A DNA stretch of 64,000 nt from Pseudactinotalea suaedae (GTDB taxonomy: Bacteria > Actinomycetota > Actinomycetes > Actinomycetales > Beutenbergiaceae). Under the pieces are notes generated by a model. The model was not told the DNA's origin. It ran no database searches and was given only the letters and a program-made list of their open reading frames with translations. Each line of letters opens with the position of its first letter. Position 1 is the stretch's first letter. The position numbers and the translations under genes are program-made. Of this stretch, positions 51,256 to 60,198 are shown piece after piece. The DNA lies in assembly GCF_009733815.1 (NCBI RefSeq), contig NZ_WNXY01000004.1:62001-126000 (forward strand). The letters run 5' to 3'.

Positions 51256-52767
51256 TCATTCGGGCAGTGTGAGCAGGCCGTCGACGAGCAGCTCGCGGAT
51301 CGCGGGCAGCACGGCGGCGCGGACCTCCCCCACGCCCTCCTCGAGCAGCACCGCGACACCGCCGGTGATCTGGCCGAGGGTGAGCTCGCCGTCGCAGGCC
51401 CCGACGACCGCGGCCAGCACCGTGTCGGCCCGGACCACGCGGCCGAGCCCGCCGCCCTGGCGCAGCAGGATCACGCTGGGGTCCGGCTGCCCGGGGATGT
51501 GGTGCCGCTCCTCCGTGACGTCGGTGGCCACCACCGGCGCCAGGTCGAGCTCGCAGCCGTCGTCGAGGGATGCGAGCAGGTCGGCGACGCGCAGCGAGGT
51601 GGCGATGCCCTGCCCGAGCGCGGGTCCGACCGGCCCGTCGAGCTCCTCCAGCCGGTGCCGGCGGGTGCCGTCGTCGGACAGCGGTCGCCGCAGCACCAGG
51701 TACCCGAACCCGATGCCCATGACCTGCCGGCTCGCGAAGTCGGCCATCCACGCCTCGGCGGCCGTCTCCCAGTGGGCGCGGTCGCGCTCGGCGGTGATGC
51801 CGCCGTCGCGCAACCAGGTCTCGGCGTAGTGCGCCGGGTCGAGCACCTCGCGCTGGATGACCCAGCCGTCGAGTCCGCTCGCATCGAGCCACTCCCGCAC
51901 CCGCTCCGTCCATCGCCGCCCGCGCGGGATCTCCCAGTTGCCGAGCATCTGCACCAGCCCGCCCGGCGCCAGGACCGAGCCGACCGAGGTGACCAGGTCG
52001 CGCACGAGGTCGTCACCGGAGCGGCCGCCGTCGCGGTAGGTGTAGGTGTCGAGCGCACCGCCGCGTGGCGTGATGACGAACGGCGGGTTGGAGACCACGA
52101 GGTCGAACTGCTCGCCGGCCACCGGCTCCAGCATCGACCCCTCCCGCCACTGCGCCGTCATGCCGTTGAGGGCGGCGTTGAAGCGGGCGTACGCCAGCGC
52201 CCGGGGCGAGATGTCGGTGCCGGTCACGGTGCCGGCGTGCGCGCTCAGCGCCAGCGCCTGGACGCCGCACCCGGTGCCGAGGTCGAGCGCGCTGCCGACA
52301 GGTGTGCGCACCGTGAGCTCGGCCAGGGTGCGGGAGGCACCGCCGAGCCCGAGGACGTGGTCGGGCAGCACCGGGCTCGCGGTCGCCGACGAGTCCTGGT
52401 CCGAGGCGAGCCACCAGCCCTGCCCGCCGATGTCGACGGGGCTGAGGTCGAGCACGGCCCTGACGCTCTCACCGTCTCCGGTCACCAGCCCGAGCCGGCG
52501 GGCGCCTTCGACGCCGAGGCTCGGCAGCGCGCCCTCGGCGAGCTCGACCGGCACCGGGTCGGCCAGCGTGAACAGCCGGGCCAGCGTGGCGGCCGGGTCC
52601 TCGGTCGCGCGCGCGGCGAGCACGGCAGGCAGGCCGTTCTCCCGTTCCAGCGCGGCGACCGCGGTGGCCCCGAGGACCTCGGCCAGGTGGCCGACGTCGT
52701 AGTGCGCCGCCTCCAGGTCGGCGCGCAGCCGCTCGAGGAGCCTGTGGTCGGTCACCGGAGGATTCAC
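51256..52767 (-). CDS. Class I SAM-dependent methyltransferase (HemK/RsmC-like, actinobacterial)
   Basis: A 503-residue protein with an N-terminal helical domain (1-120), a central Rossmann methyltransferase with SAM loop LDLGTGCGVQALAL (161-174) and catalytic NPPF at 227-230, and a C-terminal alpha/beta extension. The NPPF motif belongs to enzymes methylating exocyclic or amide nitrogen in RNA, DNA or glutamine. The long flanking domains are typical of an actinobacterial family found next to topA; the substrate is unknown. GTG at 52767 lies 6 nt after TAGGGT, so it is probably leaderless. Confidence 0.88.
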   Translation of the reverse strand: MNPPVTDHRLLERLRADLEAAHYDVGHLAEVLGATAVAALERENGLPAVLAARATEDPAATLARLFTLADPVPVELAEGALPSLGVEGARRLGLVTGDGESVRAVLDLSPVDIGGQGWWLASDQDSSATASPVLPDHVLGLGGASRTLAELTVRTPVGSALDLGTGCGVQALALSAHAGTVTGTDISPRALAYARFNAALNGMTAQWREGSMLEPVAGEQFDLVVSNPPFVITPRGGALDTYTYRDGGRSGDDLVRDLVTSVGSVLAPGGLVQMLGNWEIPRGRRWTERVREWLDASGLDGWVIQREVLDPAHYAETWLRDGGITAERDRAHWETAAEAWMADFASRQVMGIGFGYLVLRRPLSDDGTRRHRLEELDGPVGPALGQGIATSLRVADLLASLDDGCELDLAPVVATDVTEERHHIPGQPDPSVILLRQGGGLGRVVRADTVLAAVVGACDGELTLGQITGGVAVLLEEGVGEVRAAVLPAIRELLVDGLLTLPE

Positions 52768-52773
52768 CCGGTC

Positions 52774-52779
52774 ACCCTA
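52774..52779 (-). promoter_or_regulatory. -10 box (TAGGGT) of the leaderless methyltransferase transcript
   Basis: TAGGGT, then 6 nt, then GTG 52767 on the minus strand. Confidence 0.5.
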
Positions 52780-52820
52780 GAAGGCCGCGCGTCGCTCGAG
52801 CTCGCCCCTGCCTGGCGAGG

Positions 52821-53522
52821 TCAGCTGCGTGCGGCCGCGCGAGCGGCTGCCGCGGCGCGCTCGGCCCAGGCCGGCAGGTCGCCGTAGCGCTGTGACGGGA
52901 TCAGCCGGCCCGCGGCGCAGTCGGCCACGAGGGTGGCGAGCCTGTCGGCCCGGGTCTGCTCGCGCTTGGCGCTCGAGAGCCAGCGGATCACGATCTTCCT
53001 GTACGACGGCGTCGCCTCCTCCCAGAACGCGCTCGCCGCCGGGTCGGCGGCCAGGGCGGCGGCCTGCTCGGGGCTGAGCTCGCCGGCGGCGTTCTCGTAG
53101 GCGTAGACGCCTGACCGCTCGGGGGTGCGGCGCTCGTACGCCGCGATGCCGGCGGGGCGCATCTTCCCCTCGGCGAGCAGCCGCTCGACGTGCGCGATGT
53201 TGACGGCGCTCCAGTTCGACGTCGGCTTGCGCGGTGTCCAACGCTGACGGCGGGAGTCCTCGTCGATGCGCTGGCTGACCGAGTCGATCCACCCGAAGCA
53301 CAGCGCCTCGGGCACCGCCTCCGCCCACGTCAGCCCGCGGTCGGGCACGTGCTTGGCGCGCAGCCCCATCCACAGCTCGGTGGCGGTCTCGTGGTTGACC
53401 TCGAGCCACGCGCGGAACTCGTCGGGACCGGTGAAGAAGACCGCCGGCCGCTCGTCGCTGCCGCCGGCGCGCCCGATCGTCGGGTGCTCGCCGCCGTCGG
53501 TCCCCGGGGTAGCTGTGCTCAC
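52821..53522 (-). CDS. YdeI/OmdA-family protein
   Basis: A protein of about 233 residues. Motifs AVFFTGPDEFRAWLEVNH, FGWIDSVSQRIDEDSRRQRWTPRK (in part) and SNWSAVNIAHVERLL are the YdeI/OmdA signature; a C-terminal helix follows SPSYRKIVIRWLSSAKREQTRA-type sequence. The family is described as bacteriocin-protection or stress-related, but the mechanism is unclear. Cytosolic. GTG 53522 is preferred; GTG 53528 and TTG 53534 are in frame and no ribosome site decides. Downstream gene is a methyltransferase on the same strand; upstream is a GNAT gene. Confidence 0.8.
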   Translation of the reverse strand: MSTATPGTDGGEHPTIGRAGGSDERPAVFFTGPDEFRAWLEVNHETATELWMGLRAKHVPDRGLTWAEAVPEALCFGWIDSVSQRIDEDSRRQRWTPRKPTSNWSAVNIAHVERLLAEGKMRPAGIAAYERRTPERSGVYAYENAAGELSPEQAAALAADPAASAFWEEATPSYRKIVIRWLSSAKREQTRADRLATLVADCAAGRLIPSQRYGDLPAWAERAAAAARAAARS

Positions 53523-53602
53523 GCGCACAGTCAAGAGGGCGGCGGCACCCGCGTCAACGTGCCGTGACGGCGCGCCGGGGAGCCCGGACCGGGCGTGGAG
53601 GT

Positions 53603-54181
53603 TCAGGGTCGGACGGTGCGGCGCATGACGGTGTTCCTCAGCCCCTTGGAGCGGACGAACTCGAACCCGGCTTCCTCGTACATCGTGCGTGTCCCGTTGT
53701 AGACGAACGAGTTGCTCATCCGCTTCTCACCGATCTCGTGGGGATAGCCCTCGACGACGCCGCCGCCCCGCGCCGCGATCAGGTCGAGCGCGCCGGCCAG
53801 GGCCACCTTGGCCAGACCGCCTCGGCGGTGACGCTTGTCGACGAAGATGCAGGTGATGCGGTAGTCGGGCAGCACGTCGAGCTCGGCGAGGTACTGCTTG
53901 CTGTGGTGGATGTTCGGCAGCTCGTCCGGCGTGCCGAACGCCGCCCATGCGATCGCCTCGTCGTCGAGCATCACCAGCGCGGCATGAGCGCGCCCTGCCT
54001 CGACCAGCTGCTTCTTGAACACGCGGCTGCCTTCGTACCCCGGCCCTCGCTCGGCGCACCCGGGGTGGAAGTAGGTGCACCAGCACCCGCCGAAGATCCC
54101 GTTGTGCCGCTCCACCAGGCCGGCGAACGCCTCCCACGAGTCAGCGGTCAGTGGCTGGATGGAGTGCTCGGTCGTCGCCAT
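53603..54181 (-). CDS. GNAT-family N-acetyltransferase
   Basis: A 192-residue acetyl-CoA-dependent acetyltransferase of unknown substrate. The GNAT core has the strand ITCIFVDKRHRRGGLAKVALAGAL with the acetyl-CoA pyrophosphate loop RHRRGGLA and the closing MYEEAGFEFV motif. The N-terminal part carries a cysteine-rich GGCWCTYFHPGC segment, seen in a distinct actinobacterial GNAT group, which may bind metal or form disulfides. ATG at 54181. Its start region borders the divergent carrier gene at 54309. Confidence 0.85.
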   Translation of the reverse strand: MATTEHSIQPLTADSWEAFAGLVERHNGIFGGCWCTYFHPGCAERGPGYEGSRVFKKQLVEAGRAHAALVMLDDEAIAWAAFGTPDELPNIHHSKQYLAELDVLPDYRITCIFVDKRHRRGGLAKVALAGALDLIAARGGGVVEGYPHEIGEKRMSNSFVYNGTRTMYEEAGFEFVRSKGLRNTVMRRTVRP

Positions 54182-54296
54182 GCGACGACCCCAGCACGAC
54201 ACCCGGACGATTCGCGTCCGCATCGACACTGGTGCGTACGTCGGCTGCGGTGGACGGTGCTCGCGGTGCTGGTTGGCCACCGCCGCCGCACGCCCC

Positions 54297-54302
54297 TACG
54301 TT
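54297..54302 (+). promoter_or_regulatory. -10 box (TACGTT) of a leaderless carrier transcript
   Basis: TACGTT, then 6 nt, then ATG 54309; no ribosome site. Confidence 0.5.
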
Positions 54303-54308
54303 GTGCGC

Positions 54309-55652
54309 ATGACGAACGTGCCGACCGCGGCGCCCCAGGACGACGAGCTGGCCCCGGTCCCCCGCCGCGTCGTGCGCGCGTGGAGCCTGTGGGACTTCGG
54401 GCAGCAGTCGTTCAACACCGTCATCCTCACGTTCGTCTTCAGCGTGTACGTGACCGGCACCGTCGCCGACAGCGAGCTGCGCGGCACCCAGGTGTTCTCG
54501 AACACGCAGGCGTGGGCAGGCCTGGCGATCGCGCTGCTCGCGCCCGCGATGGGGACGTTCGCCGACCGGCTCCGCAACTCCCGCCTGCTGCTGACGATCA
54601 CCACGGTCGCCACCATCGCGTGCATGGCGGGGCTGTGGTTCGTCAAGCCCGAGGACAGCTACCTGCTGCTGGGCTGCCTGCTGATCGCGGTGGCGTCGGT
54701 GTTCTCCGAGCTGGCCGGCGTGTTCTACAACAGCATGCTGCTGCACATCTCGACCCCGAAGACCTACGGCCGCATCTCCGGCACCGCCTGGGGGCTGGGC
54801 TACATCGGCGGGGTCATCGCGCTCGTGATCGCCCTGTTCGGGTTCATCCTCAACGGCGGCATGCTCGGCCTGCCCACCGACGAGGCGCTGAACGTGCGCG
54901 GTGTCGCGGTGATGTGCGCGATCTGGTTCCTGGTCTTCGGGATGCCGTTGCTGCTGCTCGCCCCGAAGGAGCCGCCCTCGACGCTGACCGGCCGGTTCAA
55001 CCTGCTCACCGCCTACCGCGACCTGGGCAGACGCATCGTGCAGCTGTGGCGCACGGAGCGGTCGCTGCTGCACTTCTTCCTCGCCTCGGCCGTCTACCGG
55101 GACGGGCTCGGCGCCGTCTTCACCTTCGCCGGCGTGCTGGCGGCCAACGCCTACGGCTTCAGCACGACGATGGTCATCATCTTCGGGCTCGCCGCGAACC
55201 TGGTGGCGGGCATCGGCACCTGGTTCGCCGGCAGGCTCGACGACAAGCTCGGCCCGCGCCCGGTCATCGTCGGCTCGCTCGCCGTCATCCTCGTCATGGG
55301 CGCCGGCATCATCGTCTCGGACGCCGACATCGTGTTCTGGGTCGGCGGTCTGGTGATCGCCTCGTGCGTGGGCCCGATCCAGTCGGCGTCGCGGTCGATG
55401 CTCGCGCGGATGACCTCCACCGAGACGGCGAGCGAGAACTTCGGTCTGTACGCCACCGCGGGCCGTGCAGTGAGCTTCCTGGCCCCGGCCGCGTTCGCCT
55501 CCTTCGTGGCGATCACCGGTCAGGAGCGGCTCGGCATCATCGGCATCGTCGTGGTGCTGGCGCTCGGCCTCGCGCTGTTCCTCTCCATGCGGTTCACCGA
55601 GCAGGCCGAGGAGCGCCGCCGCGCTCAGGACCCGACGCCCGACCGACCCTGA
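54309..55652 (+). CDS. MFS transporter, Atg22/UMF1-like
   Basis: A 447-residue carrier with about 12 membrane segments. WSLWDFGQQSFNTVILTFVF at the start and the pattern GLGYIGGVIALV and SRSMLARMTSTE are hallmarks of the Atg22/UMF1 group (vacuole-effluxer-like), which in bacteria are probable amino-acid or small-solute exporters; substrate unknown. ATG at 54309 is chosen, 6 nt from TACGTT. It converges with the next MFS gene, leaving only 6 bp between the stops and no terminator that I can see. Confidence 0.88.
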   Translation: MTNVPTAAPQDDELAPVPRRVVRAWSLWDFGQQSFNTVILTFVFSVYVTGTVADSELRGTQVFSNTQAWAGLAIALLAPAMGTFADRLRNSRLLLTITTVATIACMAGLWFVKPEDSYLLLGCLLIAVASVFSELAGVFYNSMLLHISTPKTYGRISGTAWGLGYIGGVIALVIALFGFILNGGMLGLPTDEALNVRGVAVMCAIWFLVFGMPLLLLAPKEPPSTLTGRFNLLTAYRDLGRRIVQLWRTERSLLHFFLASAVYRDGLGAVFTFAGVLAANAYGFSTTMVIIFGLAANLVAGIGTWFAGRLDDKLGPRPVIVGSLAVILVMGAGIIVSDADIVFWVGGLVIASCVGPIQSASRSMLARMTSTETASENFGLYATAGRAVSFLAPAAFASFVAITGQERLGIIGIVVVLALGLALFLSMRFTEQAEERRRAQDPTPDRP

Positions 55653-55658
55653 CCGCTC

Positions 55659-56969
55659 TCACTCGGACTCCTCCGGCGGCGGCTCCTCCGCCACCCGGGC
55701 GTGCCTGAAGCCGGCGGCGAGCAACGACAAGGCCGTCACCAGGAACAGCACCGCCGCGACCAGCAGCATCGGCCCCAGCCCCACGCGGTCCGCGAGCACC
55801 CCTGCCACGGGAGAGACGACCACCACGACCGCGCGGTTGAAGGACCTCATCGTGGTGTTGGTGCGCGCCTGCAGGTCATCGGGCGTGAGCGACTGCCGGT
55901 AGGACATCTCGTGGCTGTTGCTGAGCCCCATCGCGAACCCGTGCAGCGCCTGACCCGCCCCGAGTGCGATCGCCGCGGCGAGCGGGTTCGCGGCCAGCAG
56001 CAGCGCCGAGGCGATCACCAGCACGCCGGCCACGGAGACGCTGTGCGAGAGGATGATCGCGCCGCCCGTGCCGACCCGGTTCCCGATCCGGCCGCTCGTG
56101 CTCGCACCGACGAGCGCACCCACGCCGGCCGCGCCGGCGGCGAGGCCGAAGGCCACGGTCGAGAGCCCGAGCTCGCGGAGCGCGAACGGGGCCAGCACCA
56201 CGCCGAGCACCGCGTTCGCCGCGAACCACAGGTGGGTCGCCAGGGCCAGCACCCGCAGCCCCGACTCGCGGTAGACCCGCTGCACCCCGACGGCGATGTC
56301 CCGCCCGAGCGACCGCAGCGGCTTCTCCCGACGCGGCGGGCGCGGCGGCTCCTCGGTCTTGAGCGTGGCCACCGCGAGCACCGAGGCGGCGTGCCCGAAC
56401 GCCGAGACCAGGAACGTCAGCGGCGCACCGAGCAGGCGGATCAGCACGCCACCCACCGCCGGTCCGCCGGTCTCGGCGACCGCGGCCGCGCCGTCGAGGC
56501 GGGCGTGCGCGGGCTGCAGGTGCTGCCGAGGCACCAGCCTCGTGACGAAGGACTGCGAGGCGGCATCGTTGGCCAGCGAGGCCAGCCCGTAGCAGGCGAC
56601 CAGCCCGAGCACGAGCGGCAGCGACAGCACCCCGGCCGCCCACGCGGCCGGGATCGCCAGCAGCAGGAGCAGCCGGATCACGTCCGTGACCATCATGACC
56701 GGCCGCCGTCGGACACGGTCGACGAGGGCTCCGACCAGGAGCCCGAAGGCCAGGTAGGGCAACCACCGAGCAGAGCTGAGCAGACCGGTCTCGGTCGCTC
56801 CGCCGTCGAGATCGAGGACCACCAGGGTCTGCAGCGCGAGACCGGTGATGGCGGCCCCGAAGCCCGTGACCGCCTCGCCGGCCCAGAACCGCCGGAAACC
56901 CGGCGGCGGGAAGGTCGCGGACGCGGTGGGCGGTGGCGGCACAACCCCTACCCTGCCGCACCGCGACAC
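55659..56969 (-). CDS. MFS transporter (EntS/MFS_3-like efflux carrier)
   Basis: A 436-residue carrier with about 12 membrane segments. The N-terminal half has PGFRRFWAGEAVTGFGAAITGLAL and the loop LVGALVDRVRRRPVM, a typical MFS A-motif. It resembles EntS/TetA-type exporters of siderophores or drugs; substrate unknown. The C-tail is acidic (EEPPPEESE). GTG at 56969 is the longest start; GTG 56942, just before the PPPPT stretch, is an equally possible start. Directly upstream lies the nested inverted-repeat array following hppA. Confidence 0.87.
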   Translation of the reverse strand: MSRCGRVGVVPPPPTASATFPPPGFRRFWAGEAVTGFGAAITGLALQTLVVLDLDGGATETGLLSSARWLPYLAFGLLVGALVDRVRRRPVMMVTDVIRLLLLLAIPAAWAAGVLSLPLVLGLVACYGLASLANDAASQSFVTRLVPRQHLQPAHARLDGAAAVAETGGPAVGGVLIRLLGAPLTFLVSAFGHAASVLAVATLKTEEPPRPPRREKPLRSLGRDIAVGVQRVYRESGLRVLALATHLWFAANAVLGVVLAPFALRELGLSTVAFGLAAGAAGVGALVGASTSGRIGNRVGTGGAIILSHSVSVAGVLVIASALLLAANPLAAAIALGAGQALHGFAMGLSNSHEMSYRQSLTPDDLQARTNTTMRSFNRAVVVVVSPVAGVLADRVGLGPMLLVAAVLFLVTALSLLAAGFRHARVAEEPPPEESE

Positions 56970-57002
56970 CCCCGAACCGCCGGCGGGACGGCCCTACGAC
57001 GA

Positions 57003-57070
57003 CGAGATCGCACCTGCGGTCCGAGATCGCACCGCCGGGGGTGCGATCTGGAACCGAAGGTGCGATCTCG
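57003..57070. repeat. Nested array of 2 direct + 2 inverted copies of GAGATCGCACC
   Basis: Direct words at 57004-57014 and 57023-57033 (19 nt apart) are mirrored by GGTGCGATCT(C/G) at 57040-57050 and 57059-57069 (also 19 nt apart). The outer pair makes a 12-bp stem (CGAGATCGCACC with GGTGCGATCTCG) and the inner pair a 10-bp stem. It lies 19 nt after the hppA stop and upstream of the MFS gene. Same architecture as the 29.2-kb array, different word. Confidence 0.85.
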
Positions 57071-57088
57071 TGGTGAGGGGTGAGGCGA

Positions 57089-59383
57089 TCAGGCGTCGAC
57101 GGCGTCGCGCTCGGCCTGCTCCTCGTTCTCGGCGTCGGTCCTGGACGCCCGGATCCGCGAGGAGATGATCGCGGCGGCCGCCACGGCTGCGGCGACCAGG
57201 GCGATACCGATGCGGAGCGTGTGGTCGCCCTCGATGCTGACGGCCACGATCGCGGGTGCGATCAGCACCGAGACCAGGTTCATGACCTTGATCAGCGGGT
57301 TGATCGCCGGACCGGCGGTGTCCTTGAACGGGTCACCGATCGTGTCACCGATCACCGCGGCCTCGTGGGCGGGTGAGCCCTTGCCGCCGTGATGACCGTC
57401 CTCGACGATCTTCTTCGCGTTGTCCCAGGAACCGCCGGAGTTCGCGAGGAACACCGCCATCAGCACACCGCACGCGATCGCACCGGCGAGGAAGCCCGCC
57501 AGCGGGCCGACGCCCAGGCCGAAGCCCACGGCGATCGGGGCGAACGCGGCCAGCAGGCCGGGGGTCGCGAGCTCGCGGAGCGAGTCCTTGGTGCAGATGT
57601 CGACGACCTTGCCGTACTCCGGGCGGGTCTCGCCGGTCATGATGCCGGGGATCTCGCGGAACTGGCGGCGGACCTCGAGGACGATCGCACCCGCGGCCCG
57701 GGTGACGGCGTCGACCGCCAGGCCCGAGAACAGGAACACGACCGAGGCTCCGATGATCACGCCGACCAGGGTCATCGGCGAGATGATCGAGTAGCTGAAC
57801 AGCGCGGCGACCACGTCGTCGGCGAACTCGCTGGTCGAGCCGAGCGCCGTGATGACCGCATCGGCGTAGGAGCCGAAGAGCGCGGTGGCGGCGAGCACGG
57901 CGGTCGCGATCGCGATGCCCTTGGTGATCGCCTTGGTGGTGTTGCCGACAGCGTCGAGGTCGGTGAGGGTCTGAGCGCCCTCCTCGTTGACGTCACCGCT
58001 CATCTCGGCGATGCCCTGGGCGTTGTCGCTGACCGGGCCGAAGGTGTCCATCGCGACGATGACACCGACCGTGGTGAGCAGACCGCAGCCCGCGAGCGCG
58101 ATGAGGAACAGCGACAGCCATAGGTTGCCGGAGGCGAGCAGGAACAGGCCGCACAGGGCGGCGCTGATGACGCCGGCGGTGTACACGGCCGAGTGGAACC
58201 CGACGCCGATGCCGGACAGCACCACGGTGGCGGCACCGGTCCGGGTGGAGGCGGCCACCTGGATGGTGGGGCGCTTGTTGGTGTCGGTGAAGTAGCCGGT
58301 CAGCCAGAGGATGACTCCCGCCAGGACCACGCCGATCAGCACCGCGACGGCGGCGACGAGGCGAGGATCCCCGGTGAGACCGGAGAGGTCGACGATCTCG
58401 CTGCCGGGGGTGAGCGAGCTGAACGCGCTCGGCAGGTAGACGAAGGCGGCGACGCCGGCGAGCACCGCACCGACGATCGCGGAGATGTAGAAGCCGCGGT
58501 TGATCGCCGTCAGGCCCGACTCGTCACCACGGACGCGCGTGATGACCACGCCGAGCACGGCGACCAGCGCACCGATCGCCGTGACGATCAGCGGGAAGAT
58601 CAGGCCCTGCTCGCCCATGGTCGCCTTGCCCAGGATGAGCGCTGCGACCAGGGTGACGGCGTAGGACTCGAAGAGGTCGGCGGCCATGCCGGCGCAGTCG
58701 CCGACGTTGTCTCCGACGTTGTCGGCGATCGTGGCGGCGTTGCGCGGGTCGTCCTCGGGGATGTGCTGCTCGACCTTGCCCACCAGGTCGGCGCCGACAT
58801 CGGCGGCCTTGGTGAAGATGCCGCCGCCCACGCGCATGAACATCGCGAGCAGCGCCGCACCGAACCCGAAGCCCTCGAGCACGGCGGGCGCCTCGATGCC
58901 GAAGAGGAGCACCACGGCGGCGGCACCGAGCAGGCCGAGGCCGACCACGCCCATGCCGACCACGCCACCGGTGCGGAACGCGATCCGCGCCCCCTCGACC
59001 CGGCCGTTCGGGTGCATCGCGGCCGCGGCGACCCGCAGGTTCGCGCGCGTGGCGAGCCACATGCCGAGGTAGCCGATCGCGGCGGAGAACGCGGCCCCGA
59101 ACAAGAAGGCGACCGAACGGCCGACCTTGATCCCGGTGTCGCCCGGCAGCAGGAACAGCAGGCCGAAGACCAGCACCGCGAAGATCGCGAGGGTCTTGAA
59201 CTGGCGCGTGAGGAACGCAGACGCGCCCTCCTGGATCGCGCCGGCGATCTCCTGCATCTTGGGTGTGCCGTCGGGCGCAGCGAGGACCTGGCGCCGCAGC
59301 ACGGCGGAGATCACCAGGGAGGCGATCGCCACCACGCCGATGATCGCGACAATGACAAGACTGCTCGTACCGAGCGAGGGCAT
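57089..59383 (-). CDS. hppA: Membrane H+-translocating pyrophosphatase (K+-independent type)
   Basis: Couples pyrophosphate hydrolysis to proton export. The 764-residue protein has about 16 membrane segments. It has the catalytic loop motifs GGGIFTKAADVGADLVGKVE and DNVGDNVGDCAGM, a later acidic loop (ANSGGSWDNAKK) and GDTIGDPFKDTAGP. The sequence GNTTKAITKG has Lys where K+-dependent enzymes have Ala, so this should be the K+-independent class. ATG at 59383 has GGAGGACGG upstream. A TAGACT box (59460-59465) may be its promoter. Works with the soluble ppa enzyme in pyrophosphate disposal. Confidence 0.96.
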   Translation of the reverse strand: MPSLGTSSLVIVAIIGVVAIASLVISAVLRRQVLAAPDGTPKMQEIAGAIQEGASAFLTRQFKTLAIFAVLVFGLLFLLPGDTGIKVGRSVAFLFGAAFSAAIGYLGMWLATRANLRVAAAAMHPNGRVEGARIAFRTGGVVGMGVVGLGLLGAAAVVLLFGIEAPAVLEGFGFGAALLAMFMRVGGGIFTKAADVGADLVGKVEQHIPEDDPRNAATIADNVGDNVGDCAGMAADLFESYAVTLVAALILGKATMGEQGLIFPLIVTAIGALVAVLGVVITRVRGDESGLTAINRGFYISAIVGAVLAGVAAFVYLPSAFSSLTPGSEIVDLSGLTGDPRLVAAVAVLIGVVLAGVILWLTGYFTDTNKRPTIQVAASTRTGAATVVLSGIGVGFHSAVYTAGVISAALCGLFLLASGNLWLSLFLIALAGCGLLTTVGVIVAMDTFGPVSDNAQGIAEMSGDVNEEGAQTLTDLDAVGNTTKAITKGIAIATAVLAATALFGSYADAVITALGSTSEFADDVVAALFSYSIISPMTLVGVIIGASVVFLFSGLAVDAVTRAAGAIVLEVRRQFREIPGIMTGETRPEYGKVVDICTKDSLRELATPGLLAAFAPIAVGFGLGVGPLAGFLAGAIACGVLMAVFLANSGGSWDNAKKIVEDGHHGGKGSPAHEAAVIGDTIGDPFKDTAGPAINPLIKVMNLVSVLIAPAIVAVSIEGDHTLRIGIALVAAAVAAAAIISSRIRASRTDAENEEQAERDAVDA

Positions 59384-59459
59384 CCGTCCTCCATGACGTG
59401 GTGCGTACCGGTGGCTGTCGGGGTCATCATCGGGAACGTCCCCCAGCGCCTGAGGCGGC

Positions 59460-59465
59460 AGTCTA
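59460..59465 (-). promoter_or_regulatory. Probable hppA -10 box (TAGACT)
   Basis: TAGACT on the minus strand fits TANNNT, 77 nt before the hppA start. Confidence 0.4.
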
Positions 59466-59495
59466 GGCCAGCCCGGAGGTTGCATCGAACACAGG

Positions 59496-59511
59496 CCCGG
59501 GCGCGCCCGGG
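59496..59511. promoter_or_regulatory. Perfect 16-bp GC palindrome
   Basis: CCCGGGCGCGCCCGGG is fully self-complementary and lies in the divergent gap between hppA and the DUF998 gene, upstream of the hppA -10 box. It may be an operator; in such GC-rich DNA chance is also plausible. Confidence 0.3.
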
Positions 59512-59568
59512 AACGGCCTCGACGTGCCGCCGGATGGTGTTGGCTACCGTGGCCCGCGTGAGGCAGAC

Positions 59569-60177
59569 GTGGGGGTGCCGGTGCTGATCGCGGGCGCCGT
59601 CGGTGCGGCCGTGTTCCTGCTCGTCTCGACGCTCGAGGGACTTGCGCGCCCGGGTTACAGCCTGGTGCGCCACCCCGTGAGTGCACTCGCCCTCGGCAGC
59701 CGCGGCTGGGTGCAGACGGTGAGCTTCCTGGTGTGCGGTGCGCTGGTCGCCCTGGGAGGTGCGGGGCTGTGGGCGACGTCGTGGCTGCTGGCCGTGGGTG
59801 TGGTGGTGCTCGGCATCGGGCTCGTCGCCTCCGGCGTGTACCCGATGGACCCGGGGCGGGGTTACCCGCCCGGTACCCCCGACGGCGACCCGCCGTCGTT
59901 CTCCCGGCGTCACCAGCGCCACGACCAGGCCGGCGCCGTCGTGTTCCTCCTGCTGCCCGTGCTCCCGCTCCTCGCTGCCGCGACGCCGGAGCTGCCGACC
60001 GCGCTGCGATGGGTCTCGGGGGTGCTGGCGGTCGTCATCGGGATCGGCGTCGCCGCCTTCGTCCGGGCCTGGGAGGCGGGCTCGCCGCGAGCGGGGATCA
60101 CGCAGCGGCTCACGCTGACCGGTGCGCTCGGCTGGCTCGCGTGGCTGCTGCTGGTCGTCGCCGCTCAGCCCGGCTGA
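59569..60177 (+). CDS. DUF998 membrane protein
   Basis: A protein of about 202 residues with six predicted membrane segments, the signature RPGYSLVRHPVSALALGSRGW and GLVASGVYPMDPGRGYPPG, and the DUF998-type RRHQRHDQAG. Function unknown. The start is problematic. A TACCGT box is followed after 7 nt by a GTG (59558) that is out of frame by one base; inserting one G in the run 59571-59575 would join it to this frame and give a natural MRQTWGVPVLIAG start. As the sequence stands, GTG 59569, with GAGG 5 nt upstream, is the best start. Confidence 0.75.
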   Translation: MGVPVLIAGAVGAAVFLLVSTLEGLARPGYSLVRHPVSALALGSRGWVQTVSFLVCGALVALGGAGLWATSWLLAVGVVVLGIGLVASGVYPMDPGRGYPPGTPDGDPPSFSRRHQRHDQAGAVVFLLLPVLPLLAAATPELPTALRWVSGVLAVVIGIGVAAFVRAWEAGSPRAGITQRLTLTGALGWLAWLLLVVAAQPG

Positions 60178-60198
60178 CGCGGGGACGTTCGAGGAGAA

